64,000 nt of DNA from Streptomyces thermolilacinus SPC6 (GTDB lineage Bacteria > Actinomycetota > Actinomycetes > Streptomycetales > Streptomycetaceae): the NCBI RefSeq assembly GCF_000478605.2, contig NZ_ASHX02000001.1:4975001-5039000 (forward strand), in the 5' to 3' direction. Below the pieces are notes generated by a model, which was not told the origin of the DNA, made no database searches, and saw only the letters and a program-made list of their open reading frames with translations. Positions 55,995-63,455 of this stretch are shown here, one piece after another (position 1 is the stretch's first letter; each line of letters starts with the position of its first letter). Position numbers and translations under genes: made by a program.

Positions 55995-56000
55995 CATACT
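55995..56000 (+). promoter_or_regulatory. Candidate -10 box of the 105-aa gene (leaderless)
   Basis: CATACT, six bases before the GTG at 56007. Confidence 0.4.
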
Positions 56001-56006
56001 CCACGA

Positions 56007-56324
56007 GTGACCGCACCGATAGGCCCCCTGATCATCTTTGATGACGATTCCCACATGTACGTCCTGAAGGACCAGGCATTCGCCGAGGCGTGGTGGGAGA
56101 TGCCCGACGAGTGCATCCATGGGTTCGACGCGTTGGCCAGGCCACTACGCATGACAGGCGAGCCCCACAAGGTTCGTATCGAACTGACCGGTGAAGAGCC
56201 GGGCGAGCAAGAGCTGCGCCGCCTGGTCGCCACCCACTATCGGCGCCATCTCCGCGGACAGGTGCCACCTCCGGCGACCGCCCTCTCGGACTTCGTCGCA
56301 GCACTGCCTTCCGAAGGACCGTGA
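56007..56324 (+). CDS. Hypothetical 105-aa protein with foreign-looking composition
   Basis: From GTG 56007 (VTAPIGPLIIFDDDSHMYVL). Soluble and acidic-aromatic: KDQAFAEAWWEMPDECIHGF, then MTGEPHKVRIELTGEEPG, with a helical C-terminus LRRLVATHYRRHL. I recognise no family. The gene and about 90 bases on either side have equal G and C on this strand, while both neighbours (SIMPL, pyk) are extremely C-rich. It may be a later insertion or a small immunity-like protein, but there is no direct evidence for either. Confidence 0.62.
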   Translation: MTAPIGPLIIFDDDSHMYVLKDQAFAEAWWEMPDECIHGFDALARPLRMTGEPHKVRIELTGEEPGEQELRRLVATHYRRHLRGQVPPPATALSDFVAALPSEGP

Positions 56325-56425
56325 CCGGACGGCGCCAGTTCCGAGTCGCGCGGCACACTCAGACGGAGCGGGCAGCACCACCCACCCAAACCGCTCATCA
56401 GAGCAACCCGCCGCACACTTAAACT

Positions 56426-56440
56426 CTTGTCAACAACAAG
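56426..56440. promoter_or_regulatory. CTTGT-N5-ACAAG dyad upstream of pyk
   Basis: Five-base arms around CAACA, 58 bases before the pyk -10 box, inside an AT-rich patch (CTTAAACTCTTGT) that stands out from the surrounding DNA. Possible regulator site. Confidence 0.35.
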
Positions 56441-56498
56441 TCACCAAAGGGAGGTTGACCCTTCACCCACACCCAAAGCTCTACCCACCGGTAAGCCA

Positions 56499-56504
56499 TA
56501 GGCT
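56499..56504 (+). promoter_or_regulatory. Candidate -10 box of pyk (leaderless)
   Basis: TAGGCT, six bases before the ATG at 56511; no ribosome site. Confidence 0.6.
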
Positions 56505-56510
56505 CGCACC

Positions 56511-57938
56511 ATGCGCCGAGCCAGAATCGTCTGCACACTAGGCCCAGCCACCCACAGCTACGACCAGATCAAAGCCCTCACCGAAGCCGGAATGGACGTA
56601 GCCCGACTCAACCTCAGCCACGGCACCCACACCGAACACGAAGAACGCTACGCACACGTCCGCAAAGCCGCCGAAGAAACCGGCCGCACCATCGGAATCC
56701 TCGCCGACCTTCAAGGCCCGAAGATCAGACTCGGCACCTTCCACGAAGGTCCCGTACTCCTCGAACGCGGCGACCGCTTCACCCTCACCACCCAGCCCAC
56801 CCAAGGCGACCGTCACCACTGCGGCACCACCCACCACAACCTCCCCAACGACGTCACCCCCGGCGAACGCATCCTCCTCGACGACGGCCGCGTCACCCTC
56901 CAGGTCATCACCATCGACGGCCCCCACGTCCACACCAACGTCCTCGAAGGCGGCCTCGTCTCCGACCACAAAGGCCTCAACCTCCCCGGCGTCGCCGTCT
57001 CCGTCCCCGCCCTCTCCGACAAAGACGAAAACGACCTCCGCTGGGCCCTCCGCACCGGCGCCGACATCATCGCCCTCTCCTTCGTCCGCACCGGCCAGGA
57101 CATCAAAGACGTCCACCGCATCATGGACGAAGAAGGCCGCCGCATCCCCGTCCTCGCCAAAATCGAAAAACCCCAAGCCGTCCACAACATCGACGACATC
57201 GTCGCCGCCTTCGACGGCATCATGATCGCCCGCGGCGACCTCGGCGTCGAAATGCCCCTCGAACACGTCCCCATCGTCCAGAAGCGCGCCATCAAGCTCG
57301 CCAAACGAAACGCCAAGCCCGTCATCGTCGCCACCCAGATGCTCGACTCCATGATCGACAACAGCCGACCCACCCGAGCCGAAGCCAGCGACGTCGCCAA
57401 CGCCGTCATCGACGGCACCGACGCCGTCATGCTCTCCGGCGAAACCAGCGTCGGCCGCCACCCCGTCGAAACCGTCCGCACCATGAGCCGCATCATCGCC
57501 GCCGCCGAGGAAGACCTCCTCGCAGGCGGCCTCCGACCCCTCACCGAACACGGCAAACCCCGCACCCAAGGCGGCGCCGTCGCCCGCGCGGCCGCCGAAA
57601 TCGGCGACTTCCTCGACGCCAGATACCTCGTCGCCTTCACCCAGTCCGGCGACACCGTCCGCCGCCTCAGCCGCTACCGCTCACCCATCCCCCTCCTCGC
57701 CTTCACCCCCGACCCCGCCACCCGCGCCCAGCTCGGCCTCACCTGGGGCGTCGAGGCGTTCCTCGGTCCGCACGTCGACTCGACCGACGCGATGGTGGCC
57801 CAAGTGGACGAGCACCTCCTGAAGATCGGCCGCTGCCGCCCCGGCGACACGGTCGTCATCACCGCCGGCTCCCCGCCCGGCGTCCCCGGCACCACCAACA
57901 TGGTCCGCGTCCACCACATCGGCGACGCCGTCCGCTGA
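56511..57938 (+). CDS. pyk: Pyruvate kinase
   Basis: 475 residues. Last step of glycolysis (PEP + ADP to pyruvate + ATP). MRRARIVCTLGPATHS, ARLNLSHGTH, DLQGPKIRLGTF, a short B domain, VLAKIEKPQAVHNID, the signature IMIARGDLGVEMP, VATQMLDSMIDNSRPTRAEASDVANAVIDG and SGETSVGRHPVETV are all intact, as is the regulatory C domain. The protein lacks extra domains. Codons are C-rich with unusual GAA/AAA use up to about 57.6 kb and look ordinary after that. It is convergent with the decayed gene, only three bases apart. Confidence 0.97.
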   Translation: MRRARIVCTLGPATHSYDQIKALTEAGMDVARLNLSHGTHTEHEERYAHVRKAAEETGRTIGILADLQGPKIRLGTFHEGPVLLERGDRFTLTTQPTQGDRHHCGTTHHNLPNDVTPGERILLDDGRVTLQVITIDGPHVHTNVLEGGLVSDHKGLNLPGVAVSVPALSDKDENDLRWALRTGADIIALSFVRTGQDIKDVHRIMDEEGRRIPVLAKIEKPQAVHNIDDIVAAFDGIMIARGDLGVEMPLEHVPIVQKRAIKLAKRNAKPVIVATQMLDSMIDNSRPTRAEASDVANAVIDGTDAVMLSGETSVGRHPVETVRTMSRIIAAAEEDLLAGGLRPLTEHGKPRTQGGAVARAAAEIGDFLDARYLVAFTQSGDTVRRLSRYRSPIPLLAFTPDPATRAQLGLTWGVEAFLGPHVDSTDAMVAQVDEHLLKIGRCRPGDTVVITAGSPPGVPGTTNMVRVHHIGDAVR

Positions 57939-57941
57939 CCC

Positions 57942-58444
57942 TCAGTACTTCGCTCCGACATAGGCGTCCATCAAACAGACGGACGCCTTCCGGGCGACGG
58001 AGACGGTATCTGCCCTGGTGTACGTCCACGAGACTCCCAGGGCGTCGAGACCTTCATCTCCTGGCAGCCGGTCCGCTGGGCGCGGGTGACCTGCCGGTCA
58101 GGCCATAGGGCTCGCATCGCCGTCGCATGCCTCGACAAGACCGGGCCACGTGTCCGTGCACCAGACGGACAGGCTGGGTATGCGCATCGCGGGACTGCGC
58201 GCCATGTGCCCGTCGCCGAGGCACAAGCCCAGGAGATAGAGGAACGCTGCTCCGTCGATCACCCCGTTGGTGCACCGCGGGCAGCCGGTCGTGGGCTCGT
58301 ACGGCTCGGTCCGTTTCCGCCGGTCCTCGCTGCGCCACCAGCCAACCGTTCCGGGGGAACGCCGAGGCGCCGTGCTACCACGTGGTTGGGGACTCCGCCG
58401 CGCAGCATCACCAGTGCGCGATTACGCGACCGCATGTCGTACAT
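57942..58444 (-). pseudogene. Decayed HTH / LLGLxLGDG homing-endonuclease-like gene
   Basis: Three pieces of one Streptomyces protein family are recognisable on the minus strand. (1) MYDMRSRNRALVMLRGGVPN then a helix-turn-helix VARRLGVP, from 58444. (2) After a one-base shift at a run of five Cs (about 58350): GWWRSEDRRKR, CPRC, LYLLGLCLGDGHMA and CTDTWPGLVEAC, ending at a premature TGA near 58101. (3) After a loss of roughly 80-90 codons: GLDALGVSWTYTRADTVSVA and the family's C-terminus LMDAYVGAKY with its proper stop at 57942. The frameshift plus the central deletion make it non-functional. Intact members are about 230-250 residues in my memory. Confidence 0.8.
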
Positions 58445-58554
58445 GCGACCGAAACTGGGTGTGCGGCTTTCCATGGGGGCGGGAGAACGCCGAATTTAGT
58501 GCCATCGGGCGACCAGTGCCACTCAAATTCGTGACCATGGAACCTTTGGAAAAG

Positions 58555-58627
58555 TACCCCGGGTGGGATTCGAACCCACGCTGGATGGTGTTTGAGACCA
58601 TTGCCTCTACCGCTGGGCTACCGGGGC
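58555..58627 (-). tRNA. tRNA with CAA (Leu) anticodon, class-I shape
   Basis: 73 nt on the minus strand: acceptor GCCCCGG / CCGGGGT (first pair G-U), TA at 8-9, a D arm with GG, anticodon stem ATGGT/ACCAT with loop CTCAAAC (anticodon CAA at 58592-58594), a variable loop of only five bases (CCAGC), T arm GTGGG-TTCGAAT-CCCAC, discriminator A, no encoded CCA. All stems pair well. CAA reads the Leu codon UUG, but bacterial tRNA-Leu normally has a long variable arm, which is absent here. A CCTTCG/CGAAGG hairpin (58630-58644) precedes the 5' end. Confidence 0.85.
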
Positions 58628-58657
58628 ATCCTTCGAAACGAAGGTCACGAGGGACCC

Positions 58658-58687
58658 TTGTGATTCCTACCTTACAGGAGCTAGGTA
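58658..58687 (+). promoter_or_regulatory. Promoter of the ANTAR response regulator
   Basis: TTGTGA (58658-58663), 18 bases, TAGGTA (58682-58687); TAGGCT at 58686-58691 is an alternative -10. It lies back-to-back with the tRNA promoter region. Confidence 0.5.
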
Positions 58688-58728
58688 GGCTCATGGGGAG
58701 CTGTATCTGCACCCAACGAGGAGCCTCC

Positions 58729-59382
58729 GTGACCGCGCCCGAGTCGCCCCAGCCTGTCGCCGACGACGCCCAGTCGCACGTCCCGCCGCTGACGACCCGC
58801 GTCGTCATCGCCGAGGACGAGGCTCTCATCCGCCTCGACCTCAAGGAGATGCTCGAGGAGGAGGGGTACACCGTCGTCGGTGAGGCGGGCGATGGCCGCC
58901 GGGCCGTCGAGCTGGCCCGTGAGCACCGGCCCGACCTGGTGATCCTGGACGTGAAGATGCCCGTTCTCGACGGGATCTCCGCCGCGGAGCAGATCGCCGG
59001 TGAGTCGATCGCCCCGGTGCTGATGCTGACCGCGTTCTCGCAGCGTGAGCTGGTGGAGCGGGCGCGGGACGCGGGTGCGATGGCGTATCTGGTGAAGCCG
59101 TTCAGCAAGAGTGATGTGGTTCCGGCGATCGAGATGGCGGTGTCGCGGTTCGCGGAGCTGCGGGCGTTGGAGAAGGAGGTCGCGGACCTCGCGCAGCGTC
59201 TGGAGACGCGGAAGCTGGTGGACCGGGCGAAGAGTGTGCTGCAGACCCAGTACGGATTGTCGGAGCCGGCGGCGTTCCGGTGGATTCAGAAGACGTCGAT
59301 GGACCGGCGGATGTCGATGCAGCAGGTGGCCGAGGCGGTCATCGAGGACGCCGAGGAGAAGAAGGCCGCGAAGGGTCAGTGA
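58729..59382 (+). CDS. pdtaR: Response regulator with ANTAR antiterminator domain
   Basis: 217 residues from GTG 58729, with GAGGAG five bases upstream; the open frame upstream runs through the tRNA and is not coding. Receiver domain: acidic D30 (VVIAEDEALIRLDL), phosphorylation site D74 (VILDVKMP), T101 and K123 (YLVKPFS). ANTAR RNA-binding domain at about 140-205 (LAQRLETRKLVDRAKSVLQ, the conserved Ala-Phe-Arg-Trp-Ile-Gln). When phosphorylated, such proteins bind dual-hexaloop RNA and prevent termination. The sensor kinase (PdtaS) is not adjacent. Confidence 0.92.
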   Translation: MTAPESPQPVADDAQSHVPPLTTRVVIAEDEALIRLDLKEMLEEEGYTVVGEAGDGRRAVELAREHRPDLVILDVKMPVLDGISAAEQIAGESIAPVLMLTAFSQRELVERARDAGAMAYLVKPFSKSDVVPAIEMAVSRFAELRALEKEVADLAQRLETRKLVDRAKSVLQTQYGLSEPAAFRWIQKTSMDRRMSMQQVAEAVIEDAEEKKAAKGQ

Positions 59383-59829
59383 TCGGGGCCCTTTAGGGGG
59401 CTGTGGCCAGCGTCGCGGGCGCGGCGTGTGGGTCGTGTGCGGTTTGTGTGGTTGTGGGGTGTGCCCTCGGCTCGGTGTTCGGTCTCCTGACAGGGGGCTG
59501 GATGTCGGGTCGGGGGCTTTGTTGTGTGTGGGGGCGTGGGCAAATGTGTGGGGGGCGTGGTGGGGGCGGGGGTGGGTTTGGGGGTGTCGGGGGTGCTTGT
59601 GAAGATCGTGTGTGTGTCGGTGGGTTGTCCGCTGGGCGGTAAGGAGTGTTCTGTTTCCGGCGCATGACCCAGGTCACAGGGCGATCACACATCGCTCGGT
59701 CACCTATCCGACGACCCGAACAGACGATTACATTCCCCGCACACCGCACGGACTGGCGGTGTCATGTGGGGAAGTTGTTCGAACTTCCTGCCTACACAAG
59801 ATCGTTCGGGCGGCTCCAGGGAGTGCGTT
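59383..59829 (+). other. 447-bp G-rich region and livK leader
   Basis: From 59400 to 59640 the plus strand is almost only G and T, with a G-quadruplex tract at 59550-59593. After it come a TGACC-CA-GGTCA dyad (59665-59676), a possible -10 TACATT (59729-59734) and an ACACCG/CGGTGT hairpin (59741-59762), then the livK ribosome site GGGAG. No gene is apparent. Confidence 0.55.
59550..59593 (+). other. Potential G-quadruplex tract
   Basis: G runs of six, five, five, three, five and five bases (59550-59555, 59562-59566, 59568-59572, 59574-59576, 59580-59584 and 59589-59593) separated by loops of one to seven bases. Confidence 0.7.
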
Positions 59830-60987
59830 GTGCTGAACAAATCCATCGTCAGGCTGGCGGTTCCGCTGGTTGTCGGTGCTCTTGCGTTGACCGGTTGCGG
59901 CGACTCGGGTGCTGATGGCGACACGATCAAGATCGCGTTCCAGGGGCCGCTGTCGGGTGACAACGTGGCTCTGGGCGAGAACGAGCAGAACGGTGTGAAG
60001 CTGGCGATCGACCAGGCGAACGCCAAGGGTGATCTGGGCTTCAAGCTGGAGTACGTGGCGTCGGACGACCAGGGTCTGCCGGACAAGGCGACGGCGGCTG
60101 CGCAGAAGGTCATCGACGACGAGAGCGTTGTCGCGGTGGTGGGTCCGGCGTTCTCTGGTGCGACGAACACGGCTTCGCCGCTGTACGCGGAGGCTGGTCT
60201 GGTGACGGTGTCGCCTTCGGCGACGAACCCGACCCTGACGGACCCGAAGAACAACTTCACGAGCCTGCTGCGCGGTGTGCCGAACGACAGCATGCAGGGT
60301 GCCGGTATGGCGACCTACTACGCCAAGAAGCTGAAGGCGAAGAAGGTCTACCTGATCGATGACAAGACGGACTACGGCGCGGGTCTGGCGGGTGTCGCGG
60401 AGAAGGGTCTGAAGGCCGCGGGCATCGAGGTCGTGCGCAAGTCGGTTCCGCAGAAGACGCCGGACTACAGCGCGACGGCGAAGGATGTCGTCAACTCGAA
60501 GGCCGATGCGCTGATCTACGCGGGTTACTACCAGGATGCGGCGCCGTTCGCGAAGAAGCTGAAGGAGGCCGGCTACAAGGGCGCGGCCATCTCCGGTGAC
60601 GGTACGAATGACGGGAAGTTCATCGAGCTGGCGGGTGCCGCGTCGGAGGGCTGGTTCCTGACGTGCCCGTGCACGGACGCGACGGTGGAGGCGGGTACGA
60701 AGCAGTTCGCCGCCGACTACCAGAAGGCGTTCAACCGGGCGCCGGGTACGTACTCGGCGGAGTCGTACGACATCACCAACATGATCATCGAGCAGATCAA
60801 GGCGGCCAAGGGCAAGGTGGACCGCGAGGGTCTGCGGGACGCCCTGAAGAAGGCCACCTACAAGGGTCTGACGAAGACGTTCTCGTTCGACGAGAACGGT
60901 GAGTTCAAGGGTACGGACGTGTACCTGTACCAGGTGAAGGACGGCAAGATCGCCTACCAGGGCAACATCAACCAGCTGGCCGGCTGA
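59830..60987 (+). CDS. livK: Branched-chain amino acid ABC transporter, substrate-binding lipoprotein
   Basis: 385 residues from GTG 59830 (VLNKSIVRLAVPLVVGALAL) with GGGAG six bases upstream. Lipobox LALTGC with the lipidated Cys at 23, a substrate for Lgt in this window. Two-lobed periplasmic-binding-protein fold: IKIAFQGPLSGDNVALGENE, DDQGLPDKATAAAQKVID, VVGPAFSGATNTASP, TVSPSATNPTLTD and YSAESYDITNMIIEQI. Captures Leu/Ile/Val or related amino acids outside the membrane. Codons are rich in GGT and G-ending triplets, unlike the genes before 58 kb. Confidence 0.95.
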   Translation: MLNKSIVRLAVPLVVGALALTGCGDSGADGDTIKIAFQGPLSGDNVALGENEQNGVKLAIDQANAKGDLGFKLEYVASDDQGLPDKATAAAQKVIDDESVVAVVGPAFSGATNTASPLYAEAGLVTVSPSATNPTLTDPKNNFTSLLRGVPNDSMQGAGMATYYAKKLKAKKVYLIDDKTDYGAGLAGVAEKGLKAAGIEVVRKSVPQKTPDYSATAKDVVNSKADALIYAGYYQDAAPFAKKLKEAGYKGAAISGDGTNDGKFIELAGAASEGWFLTCPCTDATVEAGTKQFAADYQKAFNRAPGTYSAESYDITNMIIEQIKAAKGKVDREGLRDALKKATYKGLTKTFSFDENGEFKGTDVYLYQVKDGKIAYQGNINQLAG

Positions 60988-61011
60988 GTCCGCGGCTGAA
61001 GGCCAGGTGAT

Positions 61012-61045
61012 CGGGGGTCGGGAGGCGCTGGTCTTCCGGCCCCCG
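61012..61045 (+). terminator. Intercistronic hairpin between livK and livH
   Basis: A 13-bp stem with two G-U pairs (61012-61024 with 61033-61045) in the 177-base gap. It may stop or process part of the transcripts so that the binding protein is made in excess of the membrane parts. Confidence 0.6.
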
Positions 61046-61164
61046 TCTGGTATCGGGGCGCCCTGGGTGGTTCCCCTCCTTGTTCGATCCGCTTGTTCCG
61101 CCGCGGGCCGCAGTAGCGCTATGAGCGCCCGGTTCCGCCCGGTTCCCACAAGGAAGTCTCTTCC

Positions 61165-62088
61165 ATGTCCCTTCAGGAATTCTGGGACTATCTCGTCCTA
61201 GGTGTGATGCTCGGCTCGTTGTATGCCGTCATCGCCATTGGTTACACGCTGGTGTACGGCGTTCTCCAGTTGATCAACTTCGCGCACAGCGAGGTGTTCA
61301 TGCTGGGCGCGTACGGCAGCCTCATCGTTCTTCAGCTTCTCGACCCGGGTGACAGCCCTTCGGCGCTGGCGTCGATCGGGTTCGTCGCCATGGCCATGGC
61401 CGGTTCGGCCTTGTTCGGTGGTGTGACGGCGTACGGGTTGGAGAAGGTGGCGTACCGGCCGTTGCGCCGGCGGGGCGCTCCTCGGCTGATCTTCCTTATC
61501 ACGGCGATCGGTGCGTCGTTCTTCCTGTACAACCTGGCGGGGAAGCTGTTCGGGCGTGACCCGTTGACGCTGCCGGACATGTACGAGAACCGTGATGTGT
61601 TCAGCGTTTTCGGTGCGGGTGTGAACATCACGCAGATGCTTCAGTTCCTCACGGCCGTGGTGATGATGGTCGGTCTCGACCTGGTGGTGAACCGGACGAA
61701 GCTCGGCAAGGGTATTCGGGCGGTGGCGCAGGACGCCGAGGTGGCGTCGCTGATGGGTGTGGACATCGACCGGGTGATCTCCCGGACGTTTGTGATCGGT
61801 GGTGTGCTCGGTGGTGTGGCCGGGTTCTTGTTCGCGAACTTGAACCAGGTGTCGTACACGATGGGCTTCATTCCGGGTATCACGGCGTTCGCGGCGGCTG
61901 TGGTGGGTGGTATCGGCAACATCCGTGGTGCGATGGCGGGTGGTGTGCTGATCGGTGTCGTGGAGACGATGACGGTGCCGTTGCTCGGTGACGAGTGGCG
62001 GAGTGTGTCCGCGATGGTGGTTCTGATTCTGGTGCTGATGTTCCGTCCGATGGGCATCCTCGGTAAGCAAGTGGGGAGGGCGGCATGA
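61165..62088 (+). CDS. livH: Branched-chain amino acid ABC transporter permease LivH
   Basis: 307 residues, about eight membrane segments. MLGSLYAVIAIGYTLVYGVLQLINFAHSE is the classic LivH start; GKGIRAVAQDAEVASLMGVD is the cytoplasmic EAA-like loop contacting the ATPase, and AAVVGGIGNIRGAMAGG is the C-terminal signature. Ribosome site AAGGA. Its stop overlaps the livM ATG (ATGA). Confidence 0.96.
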   Translation: MSLQEFWDYLVLGVMLGSLYAVIAIGYTLVYGVLQLINFAHSEVFMLGAYGSLIVLQLLDPGDSPSALASIGFVAMAMAGSALFGGVTAYGLEKVAYRPLRRRGAPRLIFLITAIGASFFLYNLAGKLFGRDPLTLPDMYENRDVFSVFGAGVNITQMLQFLTAVVMMVGLDLVVNRTKLGKGIRAVAQDAEVASLMGVDIDRVISRTFVIGGVLGGVAGFLFANLNQVSYTMGFIPGITAFAAAVVGGIGNIRGAMAGGVLIGVVETMTVPLLGDEWRSVSAMVVLILVLMFRPMGILGKQVGRAA

Positions 62089-63455
62089 GCGCGGTGGAGT
62101 CTTCCATGAAGGATGTGGCGTCCGCGGCGAGCAGGCTGCGTCGTACGGCCTGGTATCAGCAGCCTCGGTTCACGCGGTTGTGGGCGATGCTGGCGCTGGG
62201 TGTGCTGCTGGCGTTGGTGACGGGTGAGCAGGGCACGACGCGGGACATCTTCTTCTCGATCAAGGGGTCGTTGACGGGGGCGAACCTGTGGGTGTGCCTG
62301 GCGTTGACCGTGGGTGTGTGGGCGTTGCGCGAGTTCGCGGCGTCGCCGATCAAGGGCGCGGTGGAGCTGGCGAAGTCGGCTGTGGCGGGTCCTGGTGGTG
62401 CGGTCCGTGACCGGGTGCAGGCGGATGCGCGGTTGCGCTGGGGGCTGATCGGGCTGGCGTTGGTGCTGGCTCTGGTGGTGCCTTCGACGTTGCCGCGGAT
62501 GTGGCAGACGGTGCTGGTGGACCAGATCGCGATCTTCGCGTTGCTGGCGATCGGTCTGAATGTGGTGATCGGCTGGGCCGGTCTGCTGGATTTGGGGTTC
62601 TTCGCGTTCTTCGCGGTGGGTGCCTATTCGACGGCCTTCTGGACGGGGCGTCTGCCGATCGCGCCGCCGGTGGAGCTGAATCCTTTCTGGGTGATCCCGA
62701 TCGCGGTGGTGACGTGTCTGATCACGGGTGTGCTGCTGGGTGCGCCGACGCTGCGGTTGCGGGGTGACTATCTGGCGATCGTGACGCTGGGCTTCCACGA
62801 GATCATCTATCTGGTGGCGAAGAACGCGGACGGGCTGACGGGTGGTCCGCAGGGTGCGCGGCTGATTCCGGACTTCTCGTTCGATTTCGCCGGTATCGAG
62901 TACAAGTGGTCGATCGATCCGCTGCCGTACTGGTATCTGCTGGTGTTCTTCATCGTGCTGGTGATCGTGCTGTTCTCGCGGCTGGAGCACTCGCGGGTGG
63001 GCCGGGCGTGGACGGCGATCCGTGAGGACGAGATCGCGGCGGCCGCGAATGGTGTGGACACGGTGCGGTTCAAGCTGATGGCGTTCGCGATCGGCGCTTC
63101 GACGTCGGGTGTGGCCGGGGTGATCTTCACCAGTAAGTACGGCTACATCAATCCCGAGGTGTTCCCGCTGCTCCAGTCGATTCTGATCCTGGCGTATGTG
63201 ATCTTCGGTGGGATGGGTTCGATCCCGGGTGTGCTGCTGGGTGCTGCCGCGCTGGTGTGGCTGCCGGAGGCGCTGAAGGACTATGTGGACCCGTCGGACC
63301 GGTATCTGTACCTGGGTGCGCTGCTTGTGATCATGATGATTTACCGGCCTCAGGGCATCTGGCCTTCGCGTCGTCGTCAGCGTGAGCTGAAGATGGCGGA
63401 GGAGGGCCTCGGTGACGCGGACGCGATGTCCGAGCCGGCGGGAGGCAAGGCCTGA
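62085..63455 (+). CDS. livM: Branched-chain amino acid ABC transporter permease LivM
   Basis: 456 residues. The N-terminal 120 residues, with two membrane segments and a soluble linker, precede the LivM core: LNVVIGWAGLLDLGFFAFFAVGAY, LRLRGDYLAIVTLGFHEII, NADGLTGGPQGARLIP, the EAA-like loop GRAWTAIREDEIAAAANGV, FGGMGSIPGVLLGA and the end MMIYRPQGIWPSRRRQRELK. Translationally coupled to livH; its stop shares a base with the livG start (TGATG). Confidence 0.95.
   Translation: MSAVESSMKDVASAASRLRRTAWYQQPRFTRLWAMLALGVLLALVTGEQGTTRDIFFSIKGSLTGANLWVCLALTVGVWALREFAASPIKGAVELAKSAVAGPGGAVRDRVQADARLRWGLIGLALVLALVVPSTLPRMWQTVLVDQIAIFALLAIGLNVVIGWAGLLDLGFFAFFAVGAYSTAFWTGRLPIAPPVELNPFWVIPIAVVTCLITGVLLGAPTLRLRGDYLAIVTLGFHEIIYLVAKNADGLTGGPQGARLIPDFSFDFAGIEYKWSIDPLPYWYLLVFFIVLVIVLFSRLEHSRVGRAWTAIREDEIAAAANGVDTVRFKLMAFAIGASTSGVAGVIFTSKYGYINPEVFPLLQSILILAYVIFGGMGSIPGVLLGAAALVWLPEALKDYVDPSDRYLYLGALLVIMMIYRPQGIWPSRRRQRELKMAEEGLGDADAMSEPAGGKA

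Noticed and set aside
58267..58728. Upstream extension of the response regulator frame
   Set aside because: It runs through the tRNA and the decayed gene; the GAGGAG site and family length place the start at 58729.
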